DNA of 64,000 nucleotides from Panacagrimonas sp046594215 (GTDB taxonomy: Bacteria; Pseudomonadota; Gammaproteobacteria; Nevskiales; Nevskiaceae), in assembly GCA_046594215.1 (NCBI GenBank), contig JBKJPX010000027.1:7184-71183 (forward strand), read 5' to 3'. Under the pieces are notes generated by a model. That model was not told where the DNA came from. It did not search any database and saw only the letters and a program-made list of their open reading frames with translations. How positions within the stretch are numbered: the first letter of the stretch is position 1; the number at the start of each line of letters is the position of its first letter. The position numbers and the translations under genes were made by a program. Shown here piece by piece: positions 1 to 7,616 of the stretch.

Positions 1-946
1 CCGGCGACTCCCAACCGGCGAGAAGGCCGTAGGACAGTCCGGCGATCGCGGCGGCCACGGCCGCGGCTTTCTGCGCGGGTAGTGCGAGCGCCAGGCGCGA
101 CGAGGCCGGCCAGGTCCAGCGCAGCAGCAGGAAGGCCAGGGCCGCGAGGATCGCGATGTTGAAGCCCGAGATCGCGACGAGGTGACTCGTGCCGGTCTGG
201 CGGAAGGCCGACCAGTCCGCGTCGTCGAAGCCGGACTCGTCGCCGACGCTGAGCGCGACAGTCATTGCCTTGCCCGGATGCGCGCCAAGCCAGCGATCCA
301 GCCGATCCACCACCGCCTGCCGCGCGCGTAACACCGGCAGCGCGCGCTCGATCGCGCAGGGGCGACCTTCGCGCACGCTCGCGACCGCGCCGATGTCGCG
401 GCGGTAGAGCCAGCCTTCGTAGTCGAACGCGCGTGGATTCGCCGAACCGTGCGGCGTGCGCAACCGCAGACGCAGCTGCCAGCACTCGCCGCCGCGCGGC
501 GTCTCCCGGGTGCGATACCAGGTTGCGCGGATGCGGCGCGGGAGACGGTGGTCGTTTTCGACCGGCTCGAATTCGAAACGCAGCGTCTGCAGGGCGGCGT
601 CGGCACCGGCGCCGACTTCCTCGCCCTCGTCGCGCGACTTCAGCGCAGCGGTGCGCTCCGGAAGGCTGAGCACGTGGCCCGCGACCTCGATCTCCTCGCC
701 GTGGCGCGCCGCAGGCCACCGCTGCTCGAGGTAGCTCTGCCCAAAGCGGCTCGCGATCAGCACGCCCAGCACCGCGGCCGACCAGGCCGCGCGCCCGCGC
801 CAGGGCAGCAAGGCCGACAGCGCCAGCAGCGTCAACGCGAAAACGGGGAGGAGATTCGTCGCTGCGTGCGTTGCCAGCACGCCCGCGACGAAGGCGAAAC
901 TCAGGTACCGGAGGTCAGGCGCAGCTTGCCGGACTCGATCGTCCAC
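1..946 (-). CDS. comEC: ComEC/Rec2-type DNA uptake channel protein, 5' part (runs off left edge)
   Basis: The minus strand is open from the window edge to about 946. It reads as the N-terminal part of ComEC, the inner-membrane channel that takes up single-stranded DNA during natural transformation. An N-terminal hydrophobic stretch is followed by a soluble OB-like region. Near the edge is the family hallmark HLVAISGFN, followed by a leucine/alanine-rich membrane helix. The remaining competence-domain helices and the C-terminal metallo-beta-lactamase-like domain lie outside the window. No ATG fits the N-terminus. The best candidate is a GTG at 946-944, which overlaps the end of lolD by about 45 bases and implies translational coupling. 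A later GTG at about 879 is possible. The order lolC-lolD-comEC is common in gammaproteobacteria. Confidence 0.85.
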   Translation of the reverse strand, partial: MDDRVRQAAPDLRYLSFAFVAGVLATHAATNLLPVFALTLLALSALLPWRGRAAWSAAVLGVLIASRFGQSYLEQRWPAARHGEEIEVAGHVLSLPERTAALKSRDEGEEVGAGADAALQTLRFEFEPVENDHRLPRRIRATWYRTRETPRGGECWQLRLRLRTPHGSANPRAFDYEGWLYRRDIGAVASVREGRPCAIERALPVLRARQAVVDRLDRWLGAHPGKAMTVALSVGDESGFDDADWSAFRQTGTSHLVAISGFNIAILAALAFLLLRWTWPASSRLALALPAQKAAAVAAAIAGLSYGLLAGWESP

Positions 947-1611
947 GTGCGATCCATGCGTGCCGCGAGATTCAGATCGTGCGTGACCACGACCAGGCTG
1001 GTGCCGAGTTCGCGGTTGAGTTCGAGCATGAGATCGAACACGCGCGCCGCGGTCTTCGTATCGAGGTTGCCGGTGGGCTCATCCGCCAGCACGCAGGCCG
1101 GCCGCGTCACGAGCGCGCGCGCCACCGCCGCGCGCTGGCGTTCGCCGCCGGAGAGTTCGCCCGGCTTGTGCTGCAGGCGCTCGGCCAGGCCCACGCGGCT
1201 CAGCAGCTCGCTCGCCTGCGCGAATGCCTCCTTGTCCTTCACGCGCCGGATCAGCAGCGGCAGCGCAACGTTTTCCAGCGCCGTGAACTCCGACAGCAGG
1301 TGATGGAACTGGTAGACGAAGCCCAGCGCGCGATTACGCAGGTCGCCGCGCGCGGCATCGGACAGCGCCGACATCTTCGAACCCTGTACCCAGACCTCGC
1401 CCGCGGTCGGCGAGTCGAGCCCGCCGAGCAGGTGCAGCAGGGTGGACTTGCCCGAGCCCGAGGCGCCCACGATGGCGATGCGCTCGCCCCGCTTGACCTC
1501 GAAGTCGATGCCCTCGAGCACGGTGAGATTGAGCCGGCCGTCGTTGAAAGTTTTCTTGAGACCCGAGGCACGCAGGACGGCGTCGGCCTCGGGGGTCTGA
1601 GCTTCACTCAT
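901..1611 (-). CDS. lolD: Lipoprotein-releasing ABC transporter, ATP-binding subunit LolD
   Basis: This 236-residue ATPase powers release of outer-membrane lipoproteins from the inner membrane to the LolA chaperone. Visible motifs are Walker A GASGSGKST (about residues 49-57), the Q-loop near YQFHH (about 100), the ABC signature LSGGERQR (about 153-160) and Walker B VLADEPTGNLD (about 174-184). The start at 1611 (MSEAQTPEAD) is preferred over an upstream ATG at 1671 because it matches the family length and gives an 8-base overlap (ATGAGTGA) with the lolC stop. That overlap is the typical coupling in this operon. Confidence 0.97.
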   Translation of the reverse strand: MSEAQTPEADAVLRASGLKKTFNDGRLNLTVLEGIDFEVKRGERIAIVGASGSGKSTLLHLLGGLDSPTAGEVWVQGSKMSALSDAARGDLRNRALGFVYQFHHLLSEFTALENVALPLLIRRVKDKEAFAQASELLSRVGLAERLQHKPGELSGGERQRAAVARALVTRPACVLADEPTGNLDTKTAARVFDLMLELNRELGTSLVVVTHDLNLAARMDRTWTIESGKLRLTSGT

Positions 1612-2851
1612 ACCGCAACGCCTCGGCCGGCAGCACGCGCGACGCGCTCCACGACGGGTAGATCGTGGCAAGCAGCCCCAGGGTCAGCGAAAGCAGGCCG
1701 ATGCGTACGACGTCGCTGACCTCGAGCTGCGAAGGCAGGTCGCTGATGTAGTACACGGACGGATCCAGGAACTGCTGCCCTGTGGCGGCCTGCAGCAGCG
1801 GCACCAACGACTCGACGTTGAGCGCCAGCGCAACGCCGCCGGCCACTCCGAGCGCGGTGCCGACCACGCCGATGATCGAGCCCTGGATCATGAAGATCGC
1901 CATGATCGCGCGCGGCCGTGCACCCAGCGTGCGAAGGATCGCGATGTCCGCCTGCTTGTCCTGCACCACCATCACCAGCATCGAGACGATGTTGAACGCC
2001 GCGACCAGCAGGATCAGCGAGAGGATCAGGAACATCACGATCTTCTCGGTGGCCACCGCCTTGAAGAAGTTGGCGTGGCTGCGCGTCCAGTCGTTGACGA
2101 AGTACGTGCCGTCCAGCGTGGCGGCCAGCTCGCGCGACACCTGGGGCGCCGCGAACATGTCGTGCAGCTTGATGCGCACGCCGGTCACGCCCTCGCCCAT
2201 GCGGTACAGCGCCTGCGCGTCGGCGATGTGGATCAGAACCAGACCGCGGTCGAACTCGTACATACCCACGCGGAACACGCCGGACACCGTGAAGCGGCGG
2301 AAGCGCGGCATCACGCCCGCCGGGGTGACGCTGGCGGTGGGGATCATCAGGTCGATCTTGGAGCCGGGCTCCGCGCCGAGCGCCTGTGCCAGCTCGTAAC
2401 CGATGACGATGTTGTACTCGCCAGCCTTCAGGGATTCGAGCGTGCCGAGCTTCATGTTCTTGCCGATATCCGACACGCTCTGCTCGTCGGCGGGCTGCAC
2501 GCCGCGCAGCAGGGTTCCGGACAGGTCCTGGCCGAATCGGAGCATGCCCTCGCCCTCGATGTAGGGCGCAACGGCCTCGATCTTCGGATTGGTGCTCGCG
2601 GCCTTGGCCACGACCTGCCAGTCGTTCAGCTGGCCGCGGTAGGCGGAGATCGTGGCGTGGCTGGCCATGCCCAGGATGCGGGTTCGCAGCTCGCGCTGGA
2701 ATCCGTTCATCACCGACAGCACCGTGATCAGGACGGCGACGCCCAGGGCGATGACGATGATCGACGCGCCGGAGATGAAGGAAACGAAGCCGGTGCGACG
2801 CTTGGCGCGCGTGTAGCGCAGGCCGGCAAACAACTCGTAGGGATTCCGCAT
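1604..2851 (-). CDS. lolC: Lipoprotein-releasing ABC transporter permease, LolC/LolE family
   Basis: This 415-residue inner-membrane permease has one N-terminal helix (about residues 20-45), a large periplasmic domain, and three C-terminal helices, ending in ALRYE. The periplasmic domain contains a proline-containing loop (IPTASVTPAGVMPRF) like the LolA-binding Hook of LolC/LolF proteins. The start at 2851 (MRNPYELFAGLRY) is the canonical N-terminus of the family; the reading frame stays open upstream but resembles nothing. Only one permease gene is visible. The gene upstream is an unrelated Hpt protein and the one downstream is lolD, so the complex may use a homodimeric permease unless a lolE lies elsewhere. 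Confidence 0.93.
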   Translation of the reverse strand: MRNPYELFAGLRYTRAKRRTGFVSFISGASIIVIALGVAVLITVLSVMNGFQRELRTRILGMASHATISAYRGQLNDWQVVAKAASTNPKIEAVAPYIEGEGMLRFGQDLSGTLLRGVQPADEQSVSDIGKNMKLGTLESLKAGEYNIVIGYELAQALGAEPGSKIDLMIPTASVTPAGVMPRFRRFTVSGVFRVGMYEFDRGLVLIHIADAQALYRMGEGVTGVRIKLHDMFAAPQVSRELAATLDGTYFVNDWTRSHANFFKAVATEKIVMFLILSLILLVAAFNIVSMLVMVVQDKQADIAILRTLGARPRAIMAIFMIQGSIIGVVGTALGVAGGVALALNVESLVPLLQAATGQQFLDPSVYYISDLPSQLEVSDVVRIGLLSLTLGLLATIYPSWSASRVLPAEALRYE

Positions 2852-2903
2852 CCGCCCATTGTAGGGATCGCGCGGGCGAACCGCGGCGTGCGAACGCGCG
2901 TCG

Positions 2904-3299
2904 TCAGATTCCGGCGGCCTCGCCCAGGCGCTGGAAAAGACGACGGCAGCGATCCATGAGGGCGGGCATGGCGGCGATGCCGCCGTCCACGTCGTTCTCC
3001 TTGAACGCACGCTCGGCGGCCTCCAGCGCATGGCCCAGCGCATCGGCCGCGACCATGAGCACCTCGGACTTCAGGCTGTGGGCCACGCGCGCGGCGCCAT
3101 TCCAGTCCTGGCGCGCGATGGCGGCTTCAAGGTCGGCCTGCTGGCGCGGCAGGTCGTCGCGCATGGTCTGCACCAGCTCGCGCGCGCCCTCCGCCTCGTA
3201 CATCGAGACCATCGGCTCGAGCATGCCGGCGTGATAGTCCTGCGGCGCATGCGCGTCCGGCAGGTGGTCGGCTGGCGCGGCGGGAATCCTGGAAGTCAT
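2904..3299 (-). CDS. Hpt (histidine phosphotransfer) domain protein
   Basis: This small protein of 131 residues consists almost entirely of one Hpt domain. The phospho-accepting histidine lies in AHSLKSE (His74, Ser75, Leu76, Lys77), the standard HxxK-type motif on a helical bundle. Hpt proteins relay phosphoryl groups from a hybrid kinase receiver domain to a response regulator. It begins 8 bases after the stop of the GAF-receiver gene on the same strand, so the two are probably co-transcribed. Together they look like separated pieces of what is often one GAF-kinase-receiver-Hpt polypeptide. The start ATG at 3299 is the only ATG close to the domain. No cognate histidine kinase is visible nearby. 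Confidence 0.8.
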   Translation of the reverse strand: MTSRIPAAPADHLPDAHAPQDYHAGMLEPMVSMYEAEGARELVQTMRDDLPRQQADLEAAIARQDWNGAARVAHSLKSEVLMVAADALGHALEAAERAFKENDVDGGIAAMPALMDRCRRLFQRLGEAAGI

Positions 3300-3307
3300 C
3301 GTCGAAG

Positions 3308-3883
3308 TCACCGTCGTGACGGGGCGAAGGGATGCGAGGGTAGCAATGGGCGTGCCCCCGGCTGCGTCTGCGCGCGGTTCGGCTCGGTGCGCGTGAGCGC
3401 GTCGACGCGTTCGCGCAGGTCGATGGGCTTGCGGCTGTAATCGTCCATGCCGGCCTCGAAGCAGCGCTGGTCGTCGCCCCCCATCGCGTTGGCGGTGACC
3501 GCCACGCTGCGCGGGCCGCCGGCGATCCGGCGCCGGATCTCGCGGCCGACGAATCGCGCGTCCTTGCCGGTATCGGAAATCTCGAACACGTGCTCGGGTT
3601 CGAGCAGCGCGTGCGCGCAGAAAGACAGGTCGCGCGGCGTCTCCTGGACCTCGACGCCCACCCGCGACTTGAACCACTGGCGGTCGCGATCCACGAGGCT
3701 CACCAGGGCCATCGGCGCGCCGCAGATCATGCTGGCCAGGGCTGTGAGGTCATCGAATGCGGGCTCTGCGGGGGTGTCGAGCACGCAGGATTCGTGCAGC
3801 GCCGCGAGGCGCTGGAGTTCGGTTTCCGGCAGGCGGGCAGGCATCGCGCCGGAGGGCCGCGACTGCTGCGAATCGGCAGACAT
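3308..3883 (-). CDS. GAF domain fused to a truncated receiver domain (probable internal-deletion relic of a hybrid sensor kinase)
   Basis: The 191-residue product begins with a good GAF domain (about residues 22-112; motifs VLDTPAEPAFDDLTALA, VSLVDRDRQWFKSRVG, FCAHALLEP). It breaks off after ARFVG, where about a third of a normal GAF domain should follow. It then continues directly as the last part of a response-regulator receiver: VAVTANAMGGDDQRCFEAG then MDDYSRKPID. The receiver keeps its conserved Thr130 and Lys152 but lacks the phosphorylatable Asp, and the whole kinase core is absent. The join falls at a perfect 16-bp palindrome (3524-3539). The reading frame is intact, so a short protein may be made, but I infer an in-frame deletion. 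The start at 3883 is chosen over 3943 because GAF homologues begin close to it. Confidence 0.75.
   Translation of the reverse strand: MSADSQQSRPSGAMPARLPETELQRLAALHESCVLDTPAEPAFDDLTALASMICGAPMALVSLVDRDRQWFKSRVGVEVQETPRDLSFCAHALLEPEHVFEISDTGKDARFVGREIRRRIAGGPRSVAVTANAMGGDDQRCFEAGMDDYSRKPIDLRERVDALTRTEPNRAQTQPGARPLLPSHPFAPSRR
3524..3539. repeat. Perfect 16-bp palindrome at the GAF/receiver junction
   Basis: GATCCGGCGCCGGATC reads identically on both strands. It sits within the codons for EIRRRI, exactly where GAF similarity stops and receiver similarity begins. It may mark a deletion or recombination point. Confidence 0.7.
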
Positions 3884-4324
3884 TGGTGCAGCACCACCCT
3901 GTTTCGGGGGACAGTTTTCGACCGTCCGATGATACGACAGCATCGTTCACGTCCGAGCCGATCTCGCGACCAGGAGACGCTGCGCGCGCGAGACGTTCGC
4001 GACGTGTGCTCGACCGCAGTTTTTTCCTGCTCCGGGGCTCACCCTGATCGATGCCCTCCTGCGTTTCCCCCTCGCCCGCCGCGGGCGGGCGATGTTTTTC
4101 CGAGGTGGACCGCCCGCCGGCCACCGCCGTCAGCGGCGGCACCGTGTCGTCGGCCCTGCTCAGCCCGATGCTGCTGCCGGGTCCGTATCGACTCGCGCAC
4201 GGGCGCCGACGCGGATGCAAATGCGGATCCAGCTTTGCCGGCCCCGATCGAGGGCGAAACCCGAGGGTGCCGGACGCCGCATCGCCGGTGCTATCTTCGG
4301 GTCAACCGGTTCCAGGAAGAAAAC
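3884..4324. other. Divergent intergenic region of 441 bases
   Basis: No convincing gene is present between the GAF-receiver gene (minus) and the E1 alpha gene (plus). Frames open through here are GC-driven and have no recognisable similarity. It should hold promoters for both directions; an extended -10 candidate for the plus direction is listed separately. Confidence 0.6.
4289..4297 (+). promoter_or_regulatory. Candidate extended -10 promoter element for the 2-oxoacid dehydrogenase operon
   Basis: TGCTATCTT has the TGn extension directly before a TATCTT -10 hexamer, 28 bases upstream of the GTG start at 4325. No good -35 box is visible at 17 bases, which fits an extended -10 promoter. The same GGTGCTATC core recurs before the gene at 8413. 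Confidence 0.4.
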
Positions 4325-5434
4325 GTGAGCGACCACGACGTCCCCGGAGAGAGAATCGTCGCCAACTTCGAAGTGCGACTGACGCGCTTCGTGGCCGATG
4401 ACGGCACGGTGCTCGCGCCGCTGCCGGAGTTCGCGCGAGACAAGGAAGAGCTGCAACGCATGTACCGCGTGATGGTGGAGACGCGCGCCATCGACCGCAA
4501 GGCCGTGGCGCTGCAGCGCACCGGCAAGCTCGGCACCTACGCGTCCTGCCTGGGACAGGAAGCCGTGGGCACGGCCGTGGGCCTCGCCATGCACGCGGAC
4601 GACGTACTGATTCCCGCCTACCGCGACTACGCGGCGCAATTCCTGCGCGGCGTGCCGCCCGAATCGACGTTCCTGTACTGGGCCGGCGACGAGCGCTCGA
4701 TGCGTTTCCCCGAAGGCACGCCCTCACACCACGACTTCCCGTTCTCGGTGCCCATCGCGACGCACGTGCCGCAGGCCATCGGCGTGGCCTACGCATTCAA
4801 GCTGCGCAAGCAGGCGCGCGTCGCGGTGGCCTGCTGCGGCGACGGCGCGACCTCGCGCGGCGATTTCTACGAGGCCGTGAGCAGCGCCAAGGTCTGGAAC
4901 CTGCCGGTGGTGTTCCTGATCTCGAACAACCAGTGGGCGATCAGCCTGCCGCGCAAGCGCCAGACCGGCGCGCAGACGCTTGCGCAGAAGGCCATCGCGG
5001 GCGGCATTCCGGGCGAGCAGGTCGACGGCAACGACGTCGTCGCCGTGCGTCACGTGCTGCAGCGTGCGCTGGCCGCGGCCCGCGCCGGCGAAGGGCCGCG
5101 CGTGATCGAGGCGCTCACCTACCGCCTGCACGACCACACCACCGCGGACGATGCGCGTCGCTACCGCTCGGAGGAAGAACTCCACGACGCCTGGGCGCGC
5201 TGCCCGATCCTGCGGCTGCGCACCTGCATGACCACGCTCGGCTGCTGGAGCATGGCGGACGAGGAGGAACTGGAGAAGCGGGCGGCCGCGAAGGCCGAGG
5301 CCGTGGCGCAGGCCTACTTCGCGGTGAAGCCCGAGCCGCCCGAGGCGATCTTCGATTCGCTGTACGCGAGCCTGCCGACGACCATGGCCGGGCAGCGCGC
5401 CGAAGTGATCGCGGCGGGCGCAAAGGAGCATTGA
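4325..5434 (+). CDS. pdhA: Pyruvate/2-oxoacid dehydrogenase E1 component, alpha subunit
   Basis: This 369-residue thiamine-diphosphate subunit carries out the oxidative decarboxylation step of a pyruvate- or branched-chain-type 2-oxoacid dehydrogenase complex. The ThDP/Mg motif is clear: CCGDGATSRGDF followed about 25 residues later by NNQWAIS. Other landmarks are LGQEAVGTAVG and the loop YRLHDHTTADDARRY, which holds the regulatory-loop region of E1 alpha. The start is a GTG at 4325, supported by AGGAAG 5 bases upstream; the frame is open further upstream but that part is not gene-like. Its stop is 3 bases before the E1 beta start. Substrate choice (pyruvate versus branched-chain oxoacids) cannot be decided from motifs alone, so the symbol is provisional. 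Confidence 0.9.
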   Translation: MSDHDVPGERIVANFEVRLTRFVADDGTVLAPLPEFARDKEELQRMYRVMVETRAIDRKAVALQRTGKLGTYASCLGQEAVGTAVGLAMHADDVLIPAYRDYAAQFLRGVPPESTFLYWAGDERSMRFPEGTPSHHDFPFSVPIATHVPQAIGVAYAFKLRKQARVAVACCGDGATSRGDFYEAVSSAKVWNLPVVFLISNNQWAISLPRKRQTGAQTLAQKAIAGGIPGEQVDGNDVVAVRHVLQRALAAARAGEGPRVIEALTYRLHDHTTADDARRYRSEEELHDAWARCPILRLRTCMTTLGCWSMADEEELEKRAAAKAEAVAQAYFAVKPEPPEAIFDSLYASLPTTMAGQRAEVIAAGAKEH

Positions 5435-5437
5435 CGG

Positions 5438-6427
5438 ATGGCCGATCTCAACATCATCGAGGCCGTGAATCTGGCGTTGAAGTCCGAGATGAAGCGCGAC
5501 GAGAACGTGCTGGTGCTCGGCGAGGACATCGGCCGCAACGGCGGCGTGTTCCGCGCCACCGTGGGGCTGCTGGATGCGTACGGCGCCGACCGCGTCATCG
5601 ACATGCCGCTGGCGGAGAACCTCATCGCGGCGATGGCGATCGGCCTGTCGACGCAGGGCCTGCGCCCGGTCGCGGAGATCCAGTTCAGCGGCTTTCTTTA
5701 TCCGTGCCTCGACCAGATCGCGAACCACGCGACGCGCTACCGCAACCGCACGCGCGGGCGCATCACCTGCCCGCTCGTGATCCGCGCGCCCAACGGCGGC
5801 GGCATCCACGCGCCCGAGCACCACTCGGAATCGATGGAGACCTTCTTCGCGCACATGCCGGGCCTGCGCGTCGTCGCGCCCTCGAACCCGGCGCGCGCCT
5901 ACGGCCTGCTGCTCGCCGCGATCCGCGATCCGGACCCGGTGATCTTCCTCGAGCCCACGCGCTGCTACCGGCTGTTCAAGCAGGCGGTGGAGGACAACGG
6001 CGAGGCCCTGCCGCTGGACACGGCCTTCATCGAGCGCGAAGGCACGCACCTGAGCCTCGTGAGCTGGGGCGCGATGATGCACGAGACGCGACTGGCGGCC
6101 GACGCACTCGCGCAGGAAGGCGTGAGTTGCGAGGTGATCGACGTCGCCAGCCTCAAGCCGCTGGACATGGACACGATCCTTTCCAGCGTGAGCAAGACTG
6201 GGCGGTGTCTGATCGTCCAGGAAGCTCCGCGCGCCTACGGACCGGCGAGCGAGATCGCGGCCAACCTCGCGGAGCACGGGCTGCTGAGCCTCTTCGCGCC
6301 GGTGCTGCGCGTGTCCGGCTACGACACCGTGATGCCGCTCGCGCGGCTGGAGAAGGTGTACCTGCCCGACGTCTCGCGCATCGTCGACGCGGCACGCAAG
6401 CTGCTGGAACTTGCGCCGATCGCATGA
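5438..6427 (+). CDS. pdhB: Pyruvate/2-oxoacid dehydrogenase E1 component, beta subunit
   Basis: This 329-residue partner of the preceding alpha subunit forms the alpha2beta2 E1. It shows the expected transketolase pyrimidine-binding domain (GEDIGRNGGVFRATVGL; ENLIAAMAIGLSTQGLRPV) and the C-terminal transketolase domain (CLIVQEAPRAYGPASEIAA). The family landmark HSESMETFFAHMPGLRVV is present. Four bases separate it from the upstream stop, and the E2 gene follows 19 bases downstream, so the three form one operon. Length and motif order are normal for the family. Confidence 0.93.
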   Translation: MADLNIIEAVNLALKSEMKRDENVLVLGEDIGRNGGVFRATVGLLDAYGADRVIDMPLAENLIAAMAIGLSTQGLRPVAEIQFSGFLYPCLDQIANHATRYRNRTRGRITCPLVIRAPNGGGIHAPEHHSESMETFFAHMPGLRVVAPSNPARAYGLLLAAIRDPDPVIFLEPTRCYRLFKQAVEDNGEALPLDTAFIEREGTHLSLVSWGAMMHETRLAADALAQEGVSCEVIDVASLKPLDMDTILSSVSKTGRCLIVQEAPRAYGPASEIAANLAEHGLLSLFAPVLRVSGYDTVMPLARLEKVYLPDVSRIVDAARKLLELAPIA

Positions 6428-6446
6428 AACAGCACCGGAGGTCCGC

Positions 6447-7616
6447 ATGACCGTCTTCAAGCTCCCCGACCTTGGCGAAGGCCTGCAGGATGCCGAGATC
6501 GTCGAGTGGCGCGTGCAGGAAGGCGACACGGTTGCGCTCGACCAGCCGCTTGTCGCGGTGGAGACGGCCAAGGCCGTGGTCGAGGTGCCGAGCCCGGTGG
6601 CCGGCAAGATCGTCAAGCTGCATGGCAAGGCCGGCGACACCATCGAAGTCGGCAAGCCGCTGGTGACCTTCGAGGGCGATGCGCCGACGCCGGTCGTGGA
6701 GCCGGCCACGCGTCCCCCCGCGGGAGAGGACAGGCCGAACGCGGGCGAAGCGATCCGCGACACGGGCGTCGTCGTCGGCGCGATGACGCAGAACAACGAG
6801 GTCGTCACCGAGAAGGTGACGACGGTCGGGTCCGCCGCGGGGCTGAAGGTCGCACCCGCCGTGCGTGCGCTCGCGCACCGGCTCAACGTTGACCTCACGA
6901 TCATCACGCCCTCGGGACCCGACGGCATCATCACCGCTGCCGACGTGCAGCGCGTGCACAAGATTCTCACCGAGGTCGGCCCGCTCGAGAAGCTCAAGGG
7001 CACCCGCAAGGCCATGGCGCACGTGATGAGCCAGGCGCGCGACGAGGTCATGCCCACGACGCTGATGGACGACGCCGTGCTGCGAGACTGGGACCCGGCG
7101 CAGCAGGACGTGACGATTCGCGTGATCCGTGCGATCTGCACCGGCGTGAAGAAGGAGCCCGCGCTCAACGCCTGGTTCGACCACGTCGAGATCGGCCGGC
7201 GCGTGCTGCCCAAGGTGCACCTGGGCGTTGCCGTCGACACGCCCGAGGGGCTTTTCGTCTGCGTGATGCAGGACGTGGCCAACCGCGACGAGGCCTCGCT
7301 GCGGCGCGGGCTGGACAAGATGAAGGCCGATGCCCGCAGCCGCACGGTTCCGCCCGAGGAACTGCGCGGCTACACGATCACCCTGTCCAACTTCGGCCGC
7401 TTCGGCGGCCGCTACGCGACGCCCGTGATCGTGCCGCCGACGGTGGCGATCGTCGCCGCCGGCGCCGTGCGCGACGGCGTGATCGCGCTGGAGGGAAAGC
7501 CCGCCGTGAGCAAGGTGCTGCCGCTATCGCTGACCTTCGATCACCGCGCCGTGACCGGCGGCGAGGCGGCGCGCTTCCTGGCGGCGATGCTCGAGGACCT
7601 GCGGCGGTCCAGCTAG
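6447..7616 (+). CDS. pdhC: Dihydrolipoamide acyltransferase (E2) of the 2-oxoacid dehydrogenase complex
   Basis: This 389-residue core enzyme transfers the acyl group from lipoamide to CoA. The single lipoyl domain has its lipoylated lysine in ETAKAVVEVPSP (Lys42). A short linker leads to a peripheral subunit-binding domain (VAPAVRALAHRLNVDLTIIT, about 145-165), then the catalytic domain. The active-site motif reads DHRAVTGG: the histidine (His366) is kept, but the residue that is usually Asp in HRxxDG is Thr370. Azotobacter E2p is known to carry Asn there, so variation is tolerated. A GGAGG ribosome-binding site supports the ATG at 6447. No E3 gene follows; the next gene is convergent and overlaps the stop by 3 bases. 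Confidence 0.93.
   Translation: MTVFKLPDLGEGLQDAEIVEWRVQEGDTVALDQPLVAVETAKAVVEVPSPVAGKIVKLHGKAGDTIEVGKPLVTFEGDAPTPVVEPATRPPAGEDRPNAGEAIRDTGVVVGAMTQNNEVVTEKVTTVGSAAGLKVAPAVRALAHRLNVDLTIITPSGPDGIITAADVQRVHKILTEVGPLEKLKGTRKAMAHVMSQARDEVMPTTLMDDAVLRDWDPAQQDVTIRVIRAICTGVKKEPALNAWFDHVEIGRRVLPKVHLGVAVDTPEGLFVCVMQDVANRDEASLRRGLDKMKADARSRTVPPEELRGYTITLSNFGRFGGRYATPVIVPPTVAIVAAGAVRDGVIALEGKPAVSKVLPLSLTFDHRAVTGGEAARFLAAMLEDLRRSS

Noticed and set aside
4724..7345. 873-residue open frame antisense to the E1/E2 genes
   Set aside because: Shadow of the strongly conserved 2-oxoacid dehydrogenase genes; no recognisable motif or ribosome-binding site.
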